A DNA stretch of 64,000 nt, taken from assembly GCA_020882975.1 (NCBI GenBank), contig JAHRFD010000001.1:104336-168335 (forward strand), read 5' to 3'. Made by a program: the position numbers and the translations under genes. The stretch is from Microcoleus sp. EPA2. Lineage in GTDB: Bacteria; Cyanobacteriota; Cyanobacteriia; Cyanobacteriales; Microcoleaceae. Below, piece by piece: positions 45,756-55,299 of this stretch (its first letter is position 1; every line of letters starts with the position of its first letter). The notes beneath the pieces are model-generated. The model saw only the letters and a list, made by a program, of their open reading frames with translations, did no database searches and was not told where the DNA came from.

Positions 45756-47561
45756 ATGACTTACCGCTCCAACAAACTACTTATATTTATAGTCATTTCT
45801 GCATTTTTATTGTTAGGAATGCCAGCCAAAGCAACTGCGAGTAAAGTTGAAAATTCCCTCTCAAATATTGATAATTTAGAAATCCCCAACCCCCAAAACT
45901 TACCCACAGAAATCGATCGCCCTTCCCAACTGAGCCAACTCCCCAACCCCATTCAACCCAGAGAACCGGAATTACCAACTCCTCAACCACCACAACCCCT
46001 ACCGCCATCTCCCCTCCAACCTACTAGCCCAACACCCGTTGAGGGCGAAGTGAGACCAGATATACCGGGTACAATTAGAGTCGATCGCTTTGAATTTGAG
46101 GGAAACACAGCCTTTAGCGATCGCGAACTGACAGAAATCACTAAATCCTACGTGGGTAGGGAAATCACCTTCGCGGAACTGATCGCAGCGGAAGCAGCAG
46201 TAACTCAAAAATACTTAGCAGCGGGATATCTCAATTCCGGTGCGGTAATTCCCGCCAACCAAACCTTTCCCAGAGATGGCGCAGTGGTTAAAATTCAGAT
46301 TGTCGAAGGGGGAGTAGAAGAAATTGCAATTACTGGCAACCGTCGGCTAAAGTCAAGTTATCTGCGATCGCGCCTCGCCATCGCTACGGGGAGGCCGCTA
46401 AATCGCGATCGACTGCTGTCCGCCTTGCAAATGCTGCAACTAGACCCCTTAATTGCCAATATTTCCGCCGAATTGCAAGCCGGAAGCCGCCCCGAAAAAA
46501 GTCGCTTAGAAGTCCGAGTCAAAGAAGCAGATAGCTTTAGTGGGGAAGTCTTTGCAGACAACAATCGATCGCCAAGCGTCGGCAGTTTTCGGCGTGGAGT
46601 GGAAATCAATCAAGCCAATTTGCTCGGTTTGGGCGATGGGCTGGAGGTATCCTACGCTAACACTGATGGTAGCAATGAATTCAACGGCAGCTATACAGTT
46701 CCAGTCAATCCCCACAACGGCACAATTCGGTTGGCGGTGGGTGCTGCTAGCACGAATATTATTGAGGAACCCTTTGATAATGCTGGGATTGAGGGAAAGT
46801 CGCGCACTTACGAATTAACTTACCGCCAGCCGATTCTGGAAAAGCCCGATCGCAACTTGGCTGTGGGAGTAACATTATCGCGGCAAGAAAGCAATACATT
46901 CTTGCAGGGTGAAAGATTTCCGCTGTCGCAGGGTGCAAACGATCGCGGCCAAACCCGTGTTTCTGCTGTCCGCTTTTTTCAAGAATACGTGCAACGTAGT
47001 TCCAATCAAGTGTTTGCAGCGCGATCGCAATTCTCCGTTGGTACTAATTTGTTGGGCGCTACTGTCAATGATAGCGGGCCCGATAGTCGGTTTCTGGCGT
47101 GGCGCGGACAAGCCCAATACGTGCGACTGCTAGCACCAGAAACCTTGCTGATTGTACGTTCTGACATTCAATTAGCCGATCGCTCTTTGCTTTCTCTCGA
47201 ACAAATCGGGATCGGTGGCGTGCAGAGTGTACGCGGATATCGCCAAGATTTGCTGTTGACTGATAGCGGTGCGATCGCCAGTGCGGAAGTGCGTATCCCC
47301 GTGTGGCGAGTGCCACAAGTCAAAGGATTGTTGCAGGTGGCTCCATTTATCGATTTGGGAGTAGGCTGGAACCATTCTGGCGAAAAAGCTAATCCTGATT
47401 CTGACCAGCTTCTGGGCGCAGGTGTGGGGCTGTTGTGGCAAATGGGCGATCGGTTTAACGCGCGTCTAGATTATGGTATTCCGTTGATAAATGTCGGAGG
47501 GGGCGATCGAACTTTTCAGGAAAAGGGCATCTACTTTAGAGTCAATTATTTTGCGTTTTAA
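45756..47561 (+). CDS. TpsB outer-membrane transporter (ShlB/FhaC/HecB family)
   Basis: 601 residues from ATG 45756; a longer frame to 45663 runs into the repeat and is rejected. A signal peptide (LLIFIVISAFLLLGMPAKA) and Pro-rich linker are followed by two POTRA domains (IRVDRFEFEGNTAFSDRELT and VEEIAITGNRRLKSSYLRS) and a 16-strand barrel ending in YFRVNYFAF with a terminal Phe, the Bam signal. IGGVQSVRGYRQD carries the VRGY motif of the barrel lid loop. It exports haemagglutinin-type TpsA proteins, of which two and a fragment lie downstream (49003-52608 and 59412-63995). Confidence 0.94.
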   Translation: MTYRSNKLLIFIVISAFLLLGMPAKATASKVENSLSNIDNLEIPNPQNLPTEIDRPSQLSQLPNPIQPREPELPTPQPPQPLPPSPLQPTSPTPVEGEVRPDIPGTIRVDRFEFEGNTAFSDRELTEITKSYVGREITFAELIAAEAAVTQKYLAAGYLNSGAVIPANQTFPRDGAVVKIQIVEGGVEEIAITGNRRLKSSYLRSRLAIATGRPLNRDRLLSALQMLQLDPLIANISAELQAGSRPEKSRLEVRVKEADSFSGEVFADNNRSPSVGSFRRGVEINQANLLGLGDGLEVSYANTDGSNEFNGSYTVPVNPHNGTIRLAVGAASTNIIEEPFDNAGIEGKSRTYELTYRQPILEKPDRNLAVGVTLSRQESNTFLQGERFPLSQGANDRGQTRVSAVRFFQEYVQRSSNQVFAARSQFSVGTNLLGATVNDSGPDSRFLAWRGQAQYVRLLAPETLLIVRSDIQLADRSLLSLEQIGIGGVQSVRGYRQDLLLTDSGAIASAEVRIPVWRVPQVKGLLQVAPFIDLGVGWNHSGEKANPDSDQLLGAGVGLLWQMGDRFNARLDYGIPLINVGGGDRTFQEKGIYFRVNYFAF

Positions 47562-47655
47562 ATTTGTAGGTTGGGTTGAGTGCGATCGAACCCTACGCTT
47601 CGCCTCGCCCAACACTTCTCAAAATTCTGATTTATGGCTATTAAAAGTTTATTGT

Positions 47656-47703
47656 CCGAGATTGATATTATCAACTAAAAATAGTTGATAATATCAATCT
47701 CGG
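47656..47703. repeat. Perfect 22-bp hairpin with AAAA loop
   Basis: Bases 47656-47677 (CCGAGATTGATATTATCAAC then TA) are the exact complement of 47682-47703. It lies between convergent genes and could terminate both; its length and perfection are more like a mobile palindrome. It ends 8 bp from the stop of the truncated ClpP frame. Confidence 0.93.
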
Positions 47704-47710
47704 TTGCACA

Positions 47711-48166
47711 TTATCTATTCGATCTGAGTGAGACTATAGTATCATATATAGCCATACCCGATGTTACTGAACCCCCAGGGGAATTTATGTATAGATAAAT
47801 ATCTTTTCCTGGTGCTTGAGAATCTAGGTAAAGCAATTGAGCTACAACTGTTCTTGCCAAATCATCATTTATAGGTTGACTAATGATTACAATCCTTTTC
47901 TTAAGTAGTCCCTCAATAGTTTTCTTATCCGAATTACAGATAGCTGTGTTTGTAGTATAGGTATTTGGGCTCTGAGCTAGTTCTAAGCTTATTTCACCCC
48001 CCTTTAAAGTATCAGCCATCGCTCTATCAAGATTGAAAACAAAAATAACAATTCCCGTAAAACTGGGATAGAAAAATAACAGAAAATATCTAAAATGCTT
48101 CTTCTTAATTAAGCTGCTCATAGTGCAAAACCTTATTGCTTTATGGTTTGGATTTAGTGGAAGCAT
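47711..48166 (-). pseudogene. Truncated ClpP-like protease with added membrane segment
   Basis: 151 residues, ATG start. Residues about 20-45 form a membrane segment ([20 protein letters not shown]). From about residue 86 it matches Clp[21 protein letters not shown], then [20 protein letters not shown] and [17 protein letters not shown]. It stops after IVSLRSNR, before the catalytic Ser and His of ClpP, so it cannot be proteolytic. It is either a remnant or a dominant-type partner. A perfect hairpin touches its 3' end. Confidence 0.75.
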
Positions 48167-48193
48167 TAATTGACGACTATTTCTACTGACGCT

Positions 48194-48520
48194 TTAAACT
48201 GTCCAATCTTCGATCGATAACCCTGCTACTTTAGCAAAATCTCTATGATTACGGCTTAACAAAATTAACCCACGGAACATTGCAATTGCCGCGATCCGAG
48301 CATCCATCTTTGCCAGTTGAATCCCTTTCACTACGTCATCCGGGTTACGAGCACGATTAATATAAGCGTGACAGCCAAGCATCTGTTCATGAAACGTTAC
48401 AGTCGATACGGCAAAATCTGATAGCGGGTACTGAGCCATGCGCGTCGAAAGGTTGCTAAAATCTCTCCCTGCTTGACGTTGAAGAATACTCAGATGATCT
48501 GTATCCAGTAAATATTTCAT
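48194..48520 (-). CDS. PIN-domain VapC-type toxin with internal deletion
   Basis: 108 residues, ATG start. It keeps LLDTDHLSILQR (first acidic), STVTFHEQMLGCHAYINRAR (Glu), KMDARIAAIA (Asp) and NHRDFAKVAGLSIEDWT. Compared with family members of about 140-147 residues it lacks about 37 residues between DVVKG and IQLAKMDAR, where the helical middle of the PIN fold normally lies. The frame is kept. It overlaps the antitoxin by 4 bp (ATGA). The toxin is probably inactive or altered. Confidence 0.75.
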   Translation of the reverse strand: MKYLLDTDHLSILQRQAGRDFSNLSTRMAQYPLSDFAVSTVTFHEQMLGCHAYINRARNPDDVVKGIQLAKMDARIAAIAMFRGLILLSRNHRDFAKVAGLSIEDWTV

Positions 48521-48732
48521 AGCTCATCTTGAGCTTCGAGGAGAGACTCATCCCCTTGGCGAATCGCTCGTCCATAGGCAAGTACCTCCTCAAAGGCAGG
48601 TTCATCTTTGAAAGACCCTATAATTTGTTGCAACCAATTCGTCGGTCCAGATGCCACAATTTGCTTCTGCAACTGGGCGATCGCTGCTTCCACTGCTGCA
48701 AGCCGTTCCTCTAAAGAAGTGTTAATAGCCAT
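48517..48732 (-). CDS. VapB-type antitoxin of the PIN toxin
   Basis: 71 residues, ATG start. It begins with a short coiled coil (SLEERLAAVEAAIAQLQKQI), then WLQQIIGSFKDEPAFEEVLA and YGRAIRQGDE. The last part is the toxin-binding tail common in these antitoxins (FEEVLAYGRAIRQ). Its stop overlaps the toxin start by 4 bp. It would bind and silence the PIN protein and repress the operon. Confidence 0.82.
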   Translation of the reverse strand: MAINTSLEERLAAVEAAIAQLQKQIVASGPTNWLQQIIGSFKDEPAFEEVLAYGRAIRQGDESLLEAQDEL

Positions 48733-48772
48733 TTGAGTTTCCCTAATTAATCCTTCCTATTCTAAAGTAATT

Positions 48773-48970
48773 TTATGCGGATAAGGTCGCAGTCATAAAC
48801 CGACGCTCACGGTCAGCAGCATAAGCAATGCAGGCTTTTAAATCTTCTCGCGTCAAATCGGGGAAATCATCTAGAATTTCTGCTTCGGTCATCTCGGAAG
48901 CCAGATATTCAAGCACTTCATAAACCGTAATTCGCAAGCCACGTACACAAGGCTTACCAAAAAACTGGGT
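48773..48970 (-). pseudogene. DUF433-family antitoxin gene lacking its start
   Basis: The frame reads GKPCVRGLRITVYEVLEYLA, then SEMTEAEILDDFPDLTREDL and KACIAYAADRERRF to a TAA at 48773-48775. This is the DUF433 core. Going upstream, homology ends at GKPC and a TAG (48971-48973) interrupts the frame; no start codon exists. About 10-20 N-terminal codons are lost. The break is next to the hairpin 48972-49000. It is on the same strand as the VapBC pair. Confidence 0.8.
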
Positions 48971-48971
48971 C

Positions 48972-49000
48972 TAAAGCCCCGTCCTTAGAGGACGGCTTTA
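48972..49000. other. Bulged palindrome at a rearrangement junction (possible IS200/IS605 end scar)
   Basis: TAAAGCCCCGTCCT (48972-48985) pairs with AGGACGGCTTTA (48989-49000) with two extra C on the left. Hairpins of this look are typical of IS200/IS605-type element ends in cyanobacteria. Two unrelated broken genes end on either side of it. Confidence 0.6.
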
Positions 49001-49002
49001 AT

Positions 49003-49401
49003 TTTCAAGGGGCGGTCACATTTAATGCTGCTGGGGTAAATCCCGCTCAAGGATTAGTTGAACTACCACAAAATGCGATCGATCGTGCCAGTTTAATCGC
49101 TGCAAATCCCTGCATTCAAGGGCGAGAGAACGAATTTAATGTGACTGGAAAAGGAGGAGTACCGTCCTCTCGGAGTGAACCCCTCAATAGCGATGCTAGC
49201 CCGTTTGCCTGGATCGATCCGGTTTTAGGGGAGAAAGCCGCGAGAAGTGATGCACCGAAGGTTTCCCCGTCACCTGACATTGTTCCGGCTGAAGGTTGGG
49301 TACTGAATGCTACGGGGAACGTGACTCTTGTTGGATACAATTCTGGTGGTGCGGTTTCTGCTCGTGGCGTAAAACCTAGAAGTGTTTGCATACCCCGATA
49401 G
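49003..49401 (+). pseudogene. C-terminal fragment of a haemagglutinin-type TpsA
   Basis: 133 codons in frame to a TAG. They match the end of the full gene at 49507-52608: GVNPAQGLVELPQNAIDRAS (GVNPAQGLVELPQNITNPSQ in the full copy), NPCIQGRENEFNVTGKGGVP, GWVLNATGNVTLVGYNS and SVCIPR. The N-terminal secretion domain is missing and the fragment starts abruptly at FQGAVTF 3 bp after the palindrome. It has no own start and is a remnant. Confidence 0.9.
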
Positions 49402-49506
49402 GTGTTCTTCACTGCTTTATGTCAATTGGGGTGCCACGAGCCAGCTCATAGTTGACTGTTGACTGGAAGTCAAACAACTGAAAACTTCTAAATATTTGGT
49501 GATACC

Positions 49507-52500
49507 ATGATTCTACTTGATAATTCCGATCGGCGAATTAACAGGATGGAAGCTATAGCGGTTCTCAAAAAAGTGAGGTATGCCCGATGCCCGATAACAC
49601 CTCATGTTACTGAGACAGGCTATAGATCTCGCCTATTTTATTCCCTGGTTTTTATTTGCTTACTACTCTTGCCCTCGAAAACCTGTGCCCAAATTACCCC
49701 AGACAATACTTTGGGTTCTGAAAGCTCTCGCACAGTTTCCGATACGATCGATAACTTACCAAGCGATCGCATTGAAGGCGGCGCAACACGAGGCTCAAAT
49801 CTCTTTCACAGTTTCCGAGAATTCAACATCCGTGAAGGCAGGGGAGCTTATTTTACCAACCCCAAAGGCATTACTAATATTTTCACCCGCGTCACCGGCA
49901 ACAATTCCTCCAATATTTTAGGCACATTAGGAGTCCAAGGAAACGCCAACTTATTTTTAATTAACCCAAAAGGAATTGTCTTCGGTCCTAACGCTCGGTT
50001 AGATTTACGGGGTTCATTTATCGGTTCAACTGCTGAAAGTATAGTATTTAATAACGGTTTTGAATTCAGCAGTACGAAACCCCAAATATCGCCACTATTA
50101 ACGGTAAATATTCCCGTAGGCTTGAGATTTCGAGATAACCCCGGTACAATTGTCAACCAATCAACAGCGACTGGAGTAGTAAACCAGCTACCAGCTTCGT
50201 CAGTCCCAATTCCAATTACCAATCAAGTCGGTTTAGCCGTAGACCCCGGTCAAACCTTAGCCTTAGTTGGTGGCGATATCCATGTTAATAGTGGTATATT
50301 AACAGCTAACAACGGACAAATATTCCTCGGTAGTGTGGCCAATTCCGGTTTAGTTAATTTTGGTTCAACTCCCTTGGGTCTAAGTTTTAATTATGACAAT
50401 ATTCAAAATTTCGGTAACATCAACATATCCGCAGGTAGCCTGATTAATACTAGCGGACAAGGAGGCGGTAAAATTGATATTAGAGGTGGAAATATTACCG
50501 TCAGTAATTCCAGAATTTATGGGCTGACCCTGGGCAATATTGATAGTAGAGGCATCGATATTAATTCCCAAAATTTGCAAATCAAGGATGGGACAAAAAT
50601 TTCTACATTCACCCTAGGAAATGGTGCGGGGGGAAATATCAACATCTTTGCTAGGGATTCAGTAGAGATGAGCGGACTGGGAGTAGAGGGTTATCAACAG
50701 GTTGTAATTAATTATTTAATATCAGGAACTGTAGACCCCTTTGACCCACAATTTGCTTTGTTTAATGGTACTTCGGGTAGTGGAGCTGGGGGCATTATTA
50801 CCATTGATACTGGTAGGCTGCTGATGCGTAATGGCCTCACCGGTAGTGGCATCACCCTTGGTGCTGGAAATGGTGGCAATCTCAATATCCGTGCCAATAC
50901 TTTTGAAATGGTGGGTTCTGGAATTAACAACGCCACAGCTAAAGATAGTACCGGTGCAGGAGGAAGTATTAATCTGGATCTTGAAAGGTTAATTATGCGT
51001 GATGGTTCTCTGCTGGGTAGCACGAGTTACAGCGACGGGCGATCGGGAAATATTAATGTGAAAGCTAGGGAATCTGTAGAATTGTCCAACACTGGACCGA
51101 GAACTGCTGTATCAACGGGAATCAGCACTTTGAGTATCGGTGCTAATGGAAATGCAGGAGATATTAACGTTGAAACCAAGCGATTGAGTCTTTCTGATGG
51201 CTCTGCTTTCACCTTGGGAACGGGTGTATTAGTGGGCAGGTTTCTGTTTTCCAGAAATGGCGGTCCCGCTGGAAATTTAACAGTTAGGGCGAGTGAATCA
51301 GTGGAAATTTCAGGGATTTCTCAGCTTTTGACTAGCGGGAATCAAAATGCTAGTGCCTTCACTTCCGCCACTTTGAGTTCCAGTCGGGGCGGGAATATCC
51401 GGGTTGATACGCCGAGGTTGACGGTGCGGGATGGGGGGATAATTTCTACGAGTTCTTTGGGTGTGGGAAATGTGGGTGATATTACGATTAATGCCGATCG
51501 CATCGAAGTAATTGGTAGTGGCAATAACGGTCTATTTATTAGTGAAATTGATGCTTCTGTGGGCAAAGTGTTTGGTAATAATGCCGAGGCGACAGCAAAT
51601 GCGGGTTCGGTGAATCTCAATACCCGTCAATTGAGCGTGCGGGATGGAGCGACGGTGACGGTTTTGGCTAGGGGAACTGGACGGGCTGGTAATATCAATG
51701 TGGTAGCAGATTCAATTTCTCTTGACAACAAAGGTCGTATTGATGGTACTACTGTCTCCGGTACGGGAGCGAATATTAACCTACAAGCACAAAGCATCCA
51801 GTTGCGGCGTGGTAGCCGAATTACTACCGATGCGGGTACTTCCGAGGGCGGTAATATTAACCTCCGAGGCGACATTCTAGTGGCTCTCCCAGGGGAAAAT
51901 AACGATATCACGGCTAATGCGCGCACGGCTCAAGGTGGTCGTGTTAATGTCAACGTACCCACTGTTTTGGGATTTCGAGCAGTGGGCCGGGAAGAGGTTA
52001 GAAGCAGTTTGGGGTTGACAGATGCTCAATTTGCACAGTTACAGGTAAGCCCTACTTCCTTGATTTCTACTAGCGATATTGCGGCTATTTCCCAAACTGG
52101 AGGTCCGGCTTTGCAAGGGACTGTCACATTTAGTTCTTCTGGGGTGAATCCTGCTCAAGGGTTGGTGGAATTGCCGCAAAATATTACCAATCCGTCGCAG
52201 TTAATTGCTACTAATCCCTGTCTCCAAGGGGCACAGAACGAATTTATTGTGACTGGTAAAGGGGGTGTGCCACCTAGTCCTAATGATACTCTCAGCAGCG
52301 AATCTGTGCCGTTTACATGGGTTGATTTTAGTCAGGGAAGAGTTACCCCCCCCTACCCCCCCCAAGGGGGGAATCCTGAAGCCAGAATTGCCCCCCCCTA
52401 CCCCCCCCAAGGGGGGAATCAAGCAGAAGGAAGTAGAATGTCTTCCAACTACTCTCAAGGGGGGAATGAAGAAGAGAAGAGGAAAGAAGTTGTTCCGGCG

Positions 52501-52608
52501 CAAGGTTGGGTGATGAATTCTCAGGGGGATGTGATGCTTGTTGGGTACAATTCTACACATACCACTTCACGGATTCTTCGGCAGAATCCTGTTTGTATAC
52601 CACGTTGA
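49507..52608 (+). CDS. Filamentous haemagglutinin-type TpsA protein
   Basis: 1033 residues, ATG start, with later in-frame ATGs. A hydrophobic signal (FYSLVFICLLLLPSKTCAQ, about 44-62) precedes the TPS secretion domain (LGSESSRTVSD, IEGGATRGSNLFHSFREFNI, GNANLFLINPKGIVFGPNAR). A beta-helical region of about 600 residues follows with repeats of GGNINI and VELSNTG types. The end NPCLQGAQNEFIVTGKGGVP then GWVMNSQGDVMLVGYNS is the signature of cyanobacterial members. It is exported by TpsB. Near the C-terminus it carries in-frame palindromic repeats (52345-52467). A broken copy precedes it. Confidence 0.93.
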   Translation: MILLDNSDRRINRMEAIAVLKKVRYARCPITPHVTETGYRSRLFYSLVFICLLLLPSKTCAQITPDNTLGSESSRTVSDTIDNLPSDRIEGGATRGSNLFHSFREFNIREGRGAYFTNPKGITNIFTRVTGNNSSNILGTLGVQGNANLFLINPKGIVFGPNARLDLRGSFIGSTAESIVFNNGFEFSSTKPQISPLLTVNIPVGLRFRDNPGTIVNQSTATGVVNQLPASSVPIPITNQVGLAVDPGQTLALVGGDIHVNSGILTANNGQIFLGSVANSGLVNFGSTPLGLSFNYDNIQNFGNINISAGSLINTSGQGGGKIDIRGGNITVSNSRIYGLTLGNIDSRGIDINSQNLQIKDGTKISTFTLGNGAGGNINIFARDSVEMSGLGVEGYQQVVINYLISGTVDPFDPQFALFNGTSGSGAGGIITIDTGRLLMRNGLTGSGITLGAGNGGNLNIRANTFEMVGSGINNATAKDSTGAGGSINLDLERLIMRDGSLLGSTSYSDGRSGNINVKARESVELSNTGPRTAVSTGISTLSIGANGNAGDINVETKRLSLSDGSAFTLGTGVLVGRFLFSRNGGPAGNLTVRASESVEISGISQLLTSGNQNASAFTSATLSSSRGGNIRVDTPRLTVRDGGIISTSSLGVGNVGDITINADRIEVIGSGNNGLFISEIDASVGKVFGNNAEATANAGSVNLNTRQLSVRDGATVTVLARGTGRAGNINVVADSISLDNKGRIDGTTVSGTGANINLQAQSIQLRRGSRITTDAGTSEGGNINLRGDILVALPGENNDITANARTAQGGRVNVNVPTVLGFRAVGREEVRSSLGLTDAQFAQLQVSPTSLISTSDIAAISQTGGPALQGTVTFSSSGVNPAQGLVELPQNITNPSQLIATNPCLQGAQNEFIVTGKGGVPPSPNDTLSSESVPFTWVDFSQGRVTPPYPPQGGNPEARIAPPYPPQGGNQAEGSRMSSNYSQGGNEEEKRKEVVPAQGWVMNSQGDVMLVGYNSTHTTSRILRQNPVCIPR
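52345..52467. repeat. CCCCCCC-AAGGGGGG repeats in frame within tpsA
   Basis: Two full copies (52345-52374 and 52390-52419) encode PPYPPQGGN and a degenerate third (52452-52467) encodes YSQGGN. The same palindrome is intergenic at 39232-39249 and 55300-55735. Confidence 0.92.
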
Positions 52609-52672
52609 AAGTCTGTTTTCTTCAACGGCAAATTCAGGTGAATTTAGGCAAATTACCAATTAACATTTACCT

Positions 52673-55288
52673 ATGAGATTTACTCGATCGCTCCGTCAAG
52701 CAATTTTGTTATTTTTAATTTCTTGTTGGCTGGCAATTGCCATTCCTCCTGTTGTTGCTCAAGTTCAGCCCAAAGATGGGATGCAGCTTGTTCGACAAGC
52801 TCGCAGTCTTTATGATGCGGAACGGTTTTCCCAGGTGGTGCCGCTTTTACAGCAAGCAGCGGTGGTGTTTGAGGGGAAAGGACAAAATCTGGATCGAGCT
52901 ACGGCTTTGAGCAATTTGGCTGCTACTTTTGGACAACTTAATGACTGGGAGCAGGCTGAAGTTGCAATTAATTCGAGTTTGTCGGTGGTGCGTCAGTTGC
53001 CGAAAACGATGGAACAGCAGCGGGTTTTGGGTCAAAGTCTGAATATTCAAGGACAATTGCAACTGGAACGGGGACGGACTCAGGAGGCGATCGATATTTG
53101 GACTCAAGCTGCTAAAATTTTTGAGGAAATTCAGGCTAAAGACCTGTTATTTCAAATTCATATTAGTCAAAGTAGGGCTTGGGAAACTCTGGGACTTTAT
53201 CCGAGAGCTTGCAAAGTTTTGTTGGATTCTTTTAAGTTGGAACACACAACTTGTGAGGTTTCAAGTGCTAGTTTGGCAAGTTTGAAAAATCAGCCCATTT
53301 CGCCGGAAAATGTTCGGGGAATTAATGCTTTAGGTAGGGTGCTGCGGGTTTTGGGAAAACTCGATCGCTCCCAGGAGATTCTTTTAGTAGGACTTGAAGC
53401 GGCACAAAAGTTGGGACTCCGACAAGAGGAGGCTCAAATCGATCTTAATCTTGGTAATACGGAACGGGCTAAAAGTAATATAGCTGGTTTAAGCCCTCAA
53501 CAACGGGATAATAGCGAGCGATCGGCTCTTTCGTATTATGTTCGATCGGCAGATAGAGGTGCGGGGGCATTGCCCCTAGAGATGCAGGCAAGGTTGAACC
53601 AATTGAGTCTGTTGGTAGAGCGCCAAAAGTGGTCGGAAGCAGGGGTTTTGTGGCGTTCGATCCAACCTCAAGTCGATGGATTGTCGTGGAATCGCGCTGG
53701 AATTTATGCTCGAATTAATCTGGCAGAAAGTTTGCTCAAATTGGATCGGTTTCCGATCGCGACTCCGGGTTTGAGGGATATTGACAAAATGCTCTCCGCA
53801 GCTTTGGAACCGGCAAACCGTTTGGGCGATAAGCGGATACAAGCTTATATTCTGGGAACTCGTGGGAAGGTGTACGAACTCCAGCACCAGTATTCTCTGG
53901 CTGAAACTATAACAATTCAAGCTTTGAGTTTAGCACCAGCATTTCAGTCTCCTGATATTGCTTATCAATTGTTGTGGCAACTCGGACGGATTAGCAAAGC
54001 CCAGGGCAATCTGGAAGGGGCGATCGCCCAATATACTCAAGCTGTGAATGTATTGTCTTCTCTCCGGGGAGATTTGGTGACAGTTAATCCAGAAGTGCAA
54101 TTTTCGTTTCGCGAAAGTGCTGAACCAGTTTATCGCCAATTAGTTGAACTGCTGTTGCAAGAGGAATCTCCCAGTCAAGATAAGTTAAAGCTGGCTCGCC
54201 AAACAGTTGAATCTTTGCAGTTGGCAGAATTGGATAACTTTTTTCGCGATGCTTGTGCTGATGCTAAACCAAAGTCGATCGAGGAAATCGATCCTAGGGC
54301 GGCGGTGATTTATCCGATTATTTTGAGCGATCGTTTGGAGGTGATTTTATCTATTCCTGGTAAACCCCTGCGTCGCTACAGCACTAAGAAGACTCAGGCA
54401 GATTTGGAAACTGCTTTCAGACAAGCTAAAAATGTCATCAGACCTGCTGGTTTTCCGCGAGATAGGTTGCAACCTGTTCAACAAGTTTATGACTGGTTAA
54501 TCCGCCCTGCGGAGGCAGATTTGACTGCTAGCGGGATTAAAACTTTAGTATTTGTACTGGATGGCTATTTGCGAAATTTGCCGATGGCGATTCTTCATGA
54601 CGGTGAAAGGTTTCTGCTGGAAAAATACAGCATTGCCTTGGCGCCGGGACTGCAATTGCTTGCTCCCAAACCTCTAAGCACCGTCAAGTTAAAAGTGTTA
54701 ACGGCCGCCCTCTCAGAAGCTCGTCAAGGCTTTGCGGCTTTGCCGGGGGTTACTGAGGAAATTCAGCTAATTGCAGATCGGATGCCAGCCACTCGACTGC
54801 TGAATCAAGAGTTTGTCAGTTGGCAGTTGCAAGCTCGAATTAAAGAGGTGTCCTACCCGATCGTGCATTTGGCAACTCACGGACAGTTTAGTTCCAATGC
54901 AGCGGATACTTTTATTGTGACTTGGGACCAGAAAGTGAATGTTAAGGAGTTCGATCGACTGTTGCGATCGCGCAGTGCCCAAAAACAACAGGCGATCGAA
55001 CTTTTGGTGTTGAGTGCTTGCGAAACTGCTTCGGGGGATAATCGCGCGACTTTAGGTTTGGCGGGGGCTGCAATTCGATCTGGTGCCCGCAGCACTGTGG
55101 CGACTCTTTGGCAAGTCAATGACGAATCTACTGCTATATTTATGGCTGAGTTCTATCGGCAACTGGCTTTGCCTAAAATTAGCAAAGTGGAAGCTCTCCG
55201 CAATGCTCAATTAACCCTGCTCAACAACCCACTGTATAAAAATCCCTATTTCTGGGCACCTTTTGTACTTGTGGGGAATTGGCAATAA
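52673..55288 (+). CDS. Secreted TPR-CHAT protein
   Basis: 871 residues, ATG start. A signal peptide (ILLFLISCWLAIAIPPVVAQ) is followed by about 500 residues of TPR-like helices. The CHAT domain fills about 590-871: IKTLVFVLDGYLRNLPMAIL, HLATHGQF (catalytic His736) and LVLSACETASGD (catalytic Cys783), then STVATLWQVNDESTAIFMAE. CHAT is a caspase-like cysteine protease fold. The exported, TPR-bearing type suggests proteolysis of a periplasmic or surface partner. It lies 65 bp downstream of tpsA, probably one operon. Confidence 0.93.
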   Translation: MRFTRSLRQAILLFLISCWLAIAIPPVVAQVQPKDGMQLVRQARSLYDAERFSQVVPLLQQAAVVFEGKGQNLDRATALSNLAATFGQLNDWEQAEVAINSSLSVVRQLPKTMEQQRVLGQSLNIQGQLQLERGRTQEAIDIWTQAAKIFEEIQAKDLLFQIHISQSRAWETLGLYPRACKVLLDSFKLEHTTCEVSSASLASLKNQPISPENVRGINALGRVLRVLGKLDRSQEILLVGLEAAQKLGLRQEEAQIDLNLGNTERAKSNIAGLSPQQRDNSERSALSYYVRSADRGAGALPLEMQARLNQLSLLVERQKWSEAGVLWRSIQPQVDGLSWNRAGIYARINLAESLLKLDRFPIATPGLRDIDKMLSAALEPANRLGDKRIQAYILGTRGKVYELQHQYSLAETITIQALSLAPAFQSPDIAYQLLWQLGRISKAQGNLEGAIAQYTQAVNVLSSLRGDLVTVNPEVQFSFRESAEPVYRQLVELLLQEESPSQDKLKLARQTVESLQLAELDNFFRDACADAKPKSIEEIDPRAAVIYPIILSDRLEVILSIPGKPLRRYSTKKTQADLETAFRQAKNVIRPAGFPRDRLQPVQQVYDWLIRPAEADLTASGIKTLVFVLDGYLRNLPMAILHDGERFLLEKYSIALAPGLQLLAPKPLSTVKLKVLTAALSEARQGFAALPGVTEEIQLIADRMPATRLLNQEFVSWQLQARIKEVSYPIVHLATHGQFSSNAADTFIVTWDQKVNVKEFDRLLRSRSAQKQQAIELLVLSACETASGDNRATLGLAGAAIRSGARSTVATLWQVNDESTAIFMAEFYRQLALPKISKVEALRNAQLTLLNNPLYKNPYFWAPFVLVGNWQ

Positions 55289-55299
55289 TTTTAGATCGC

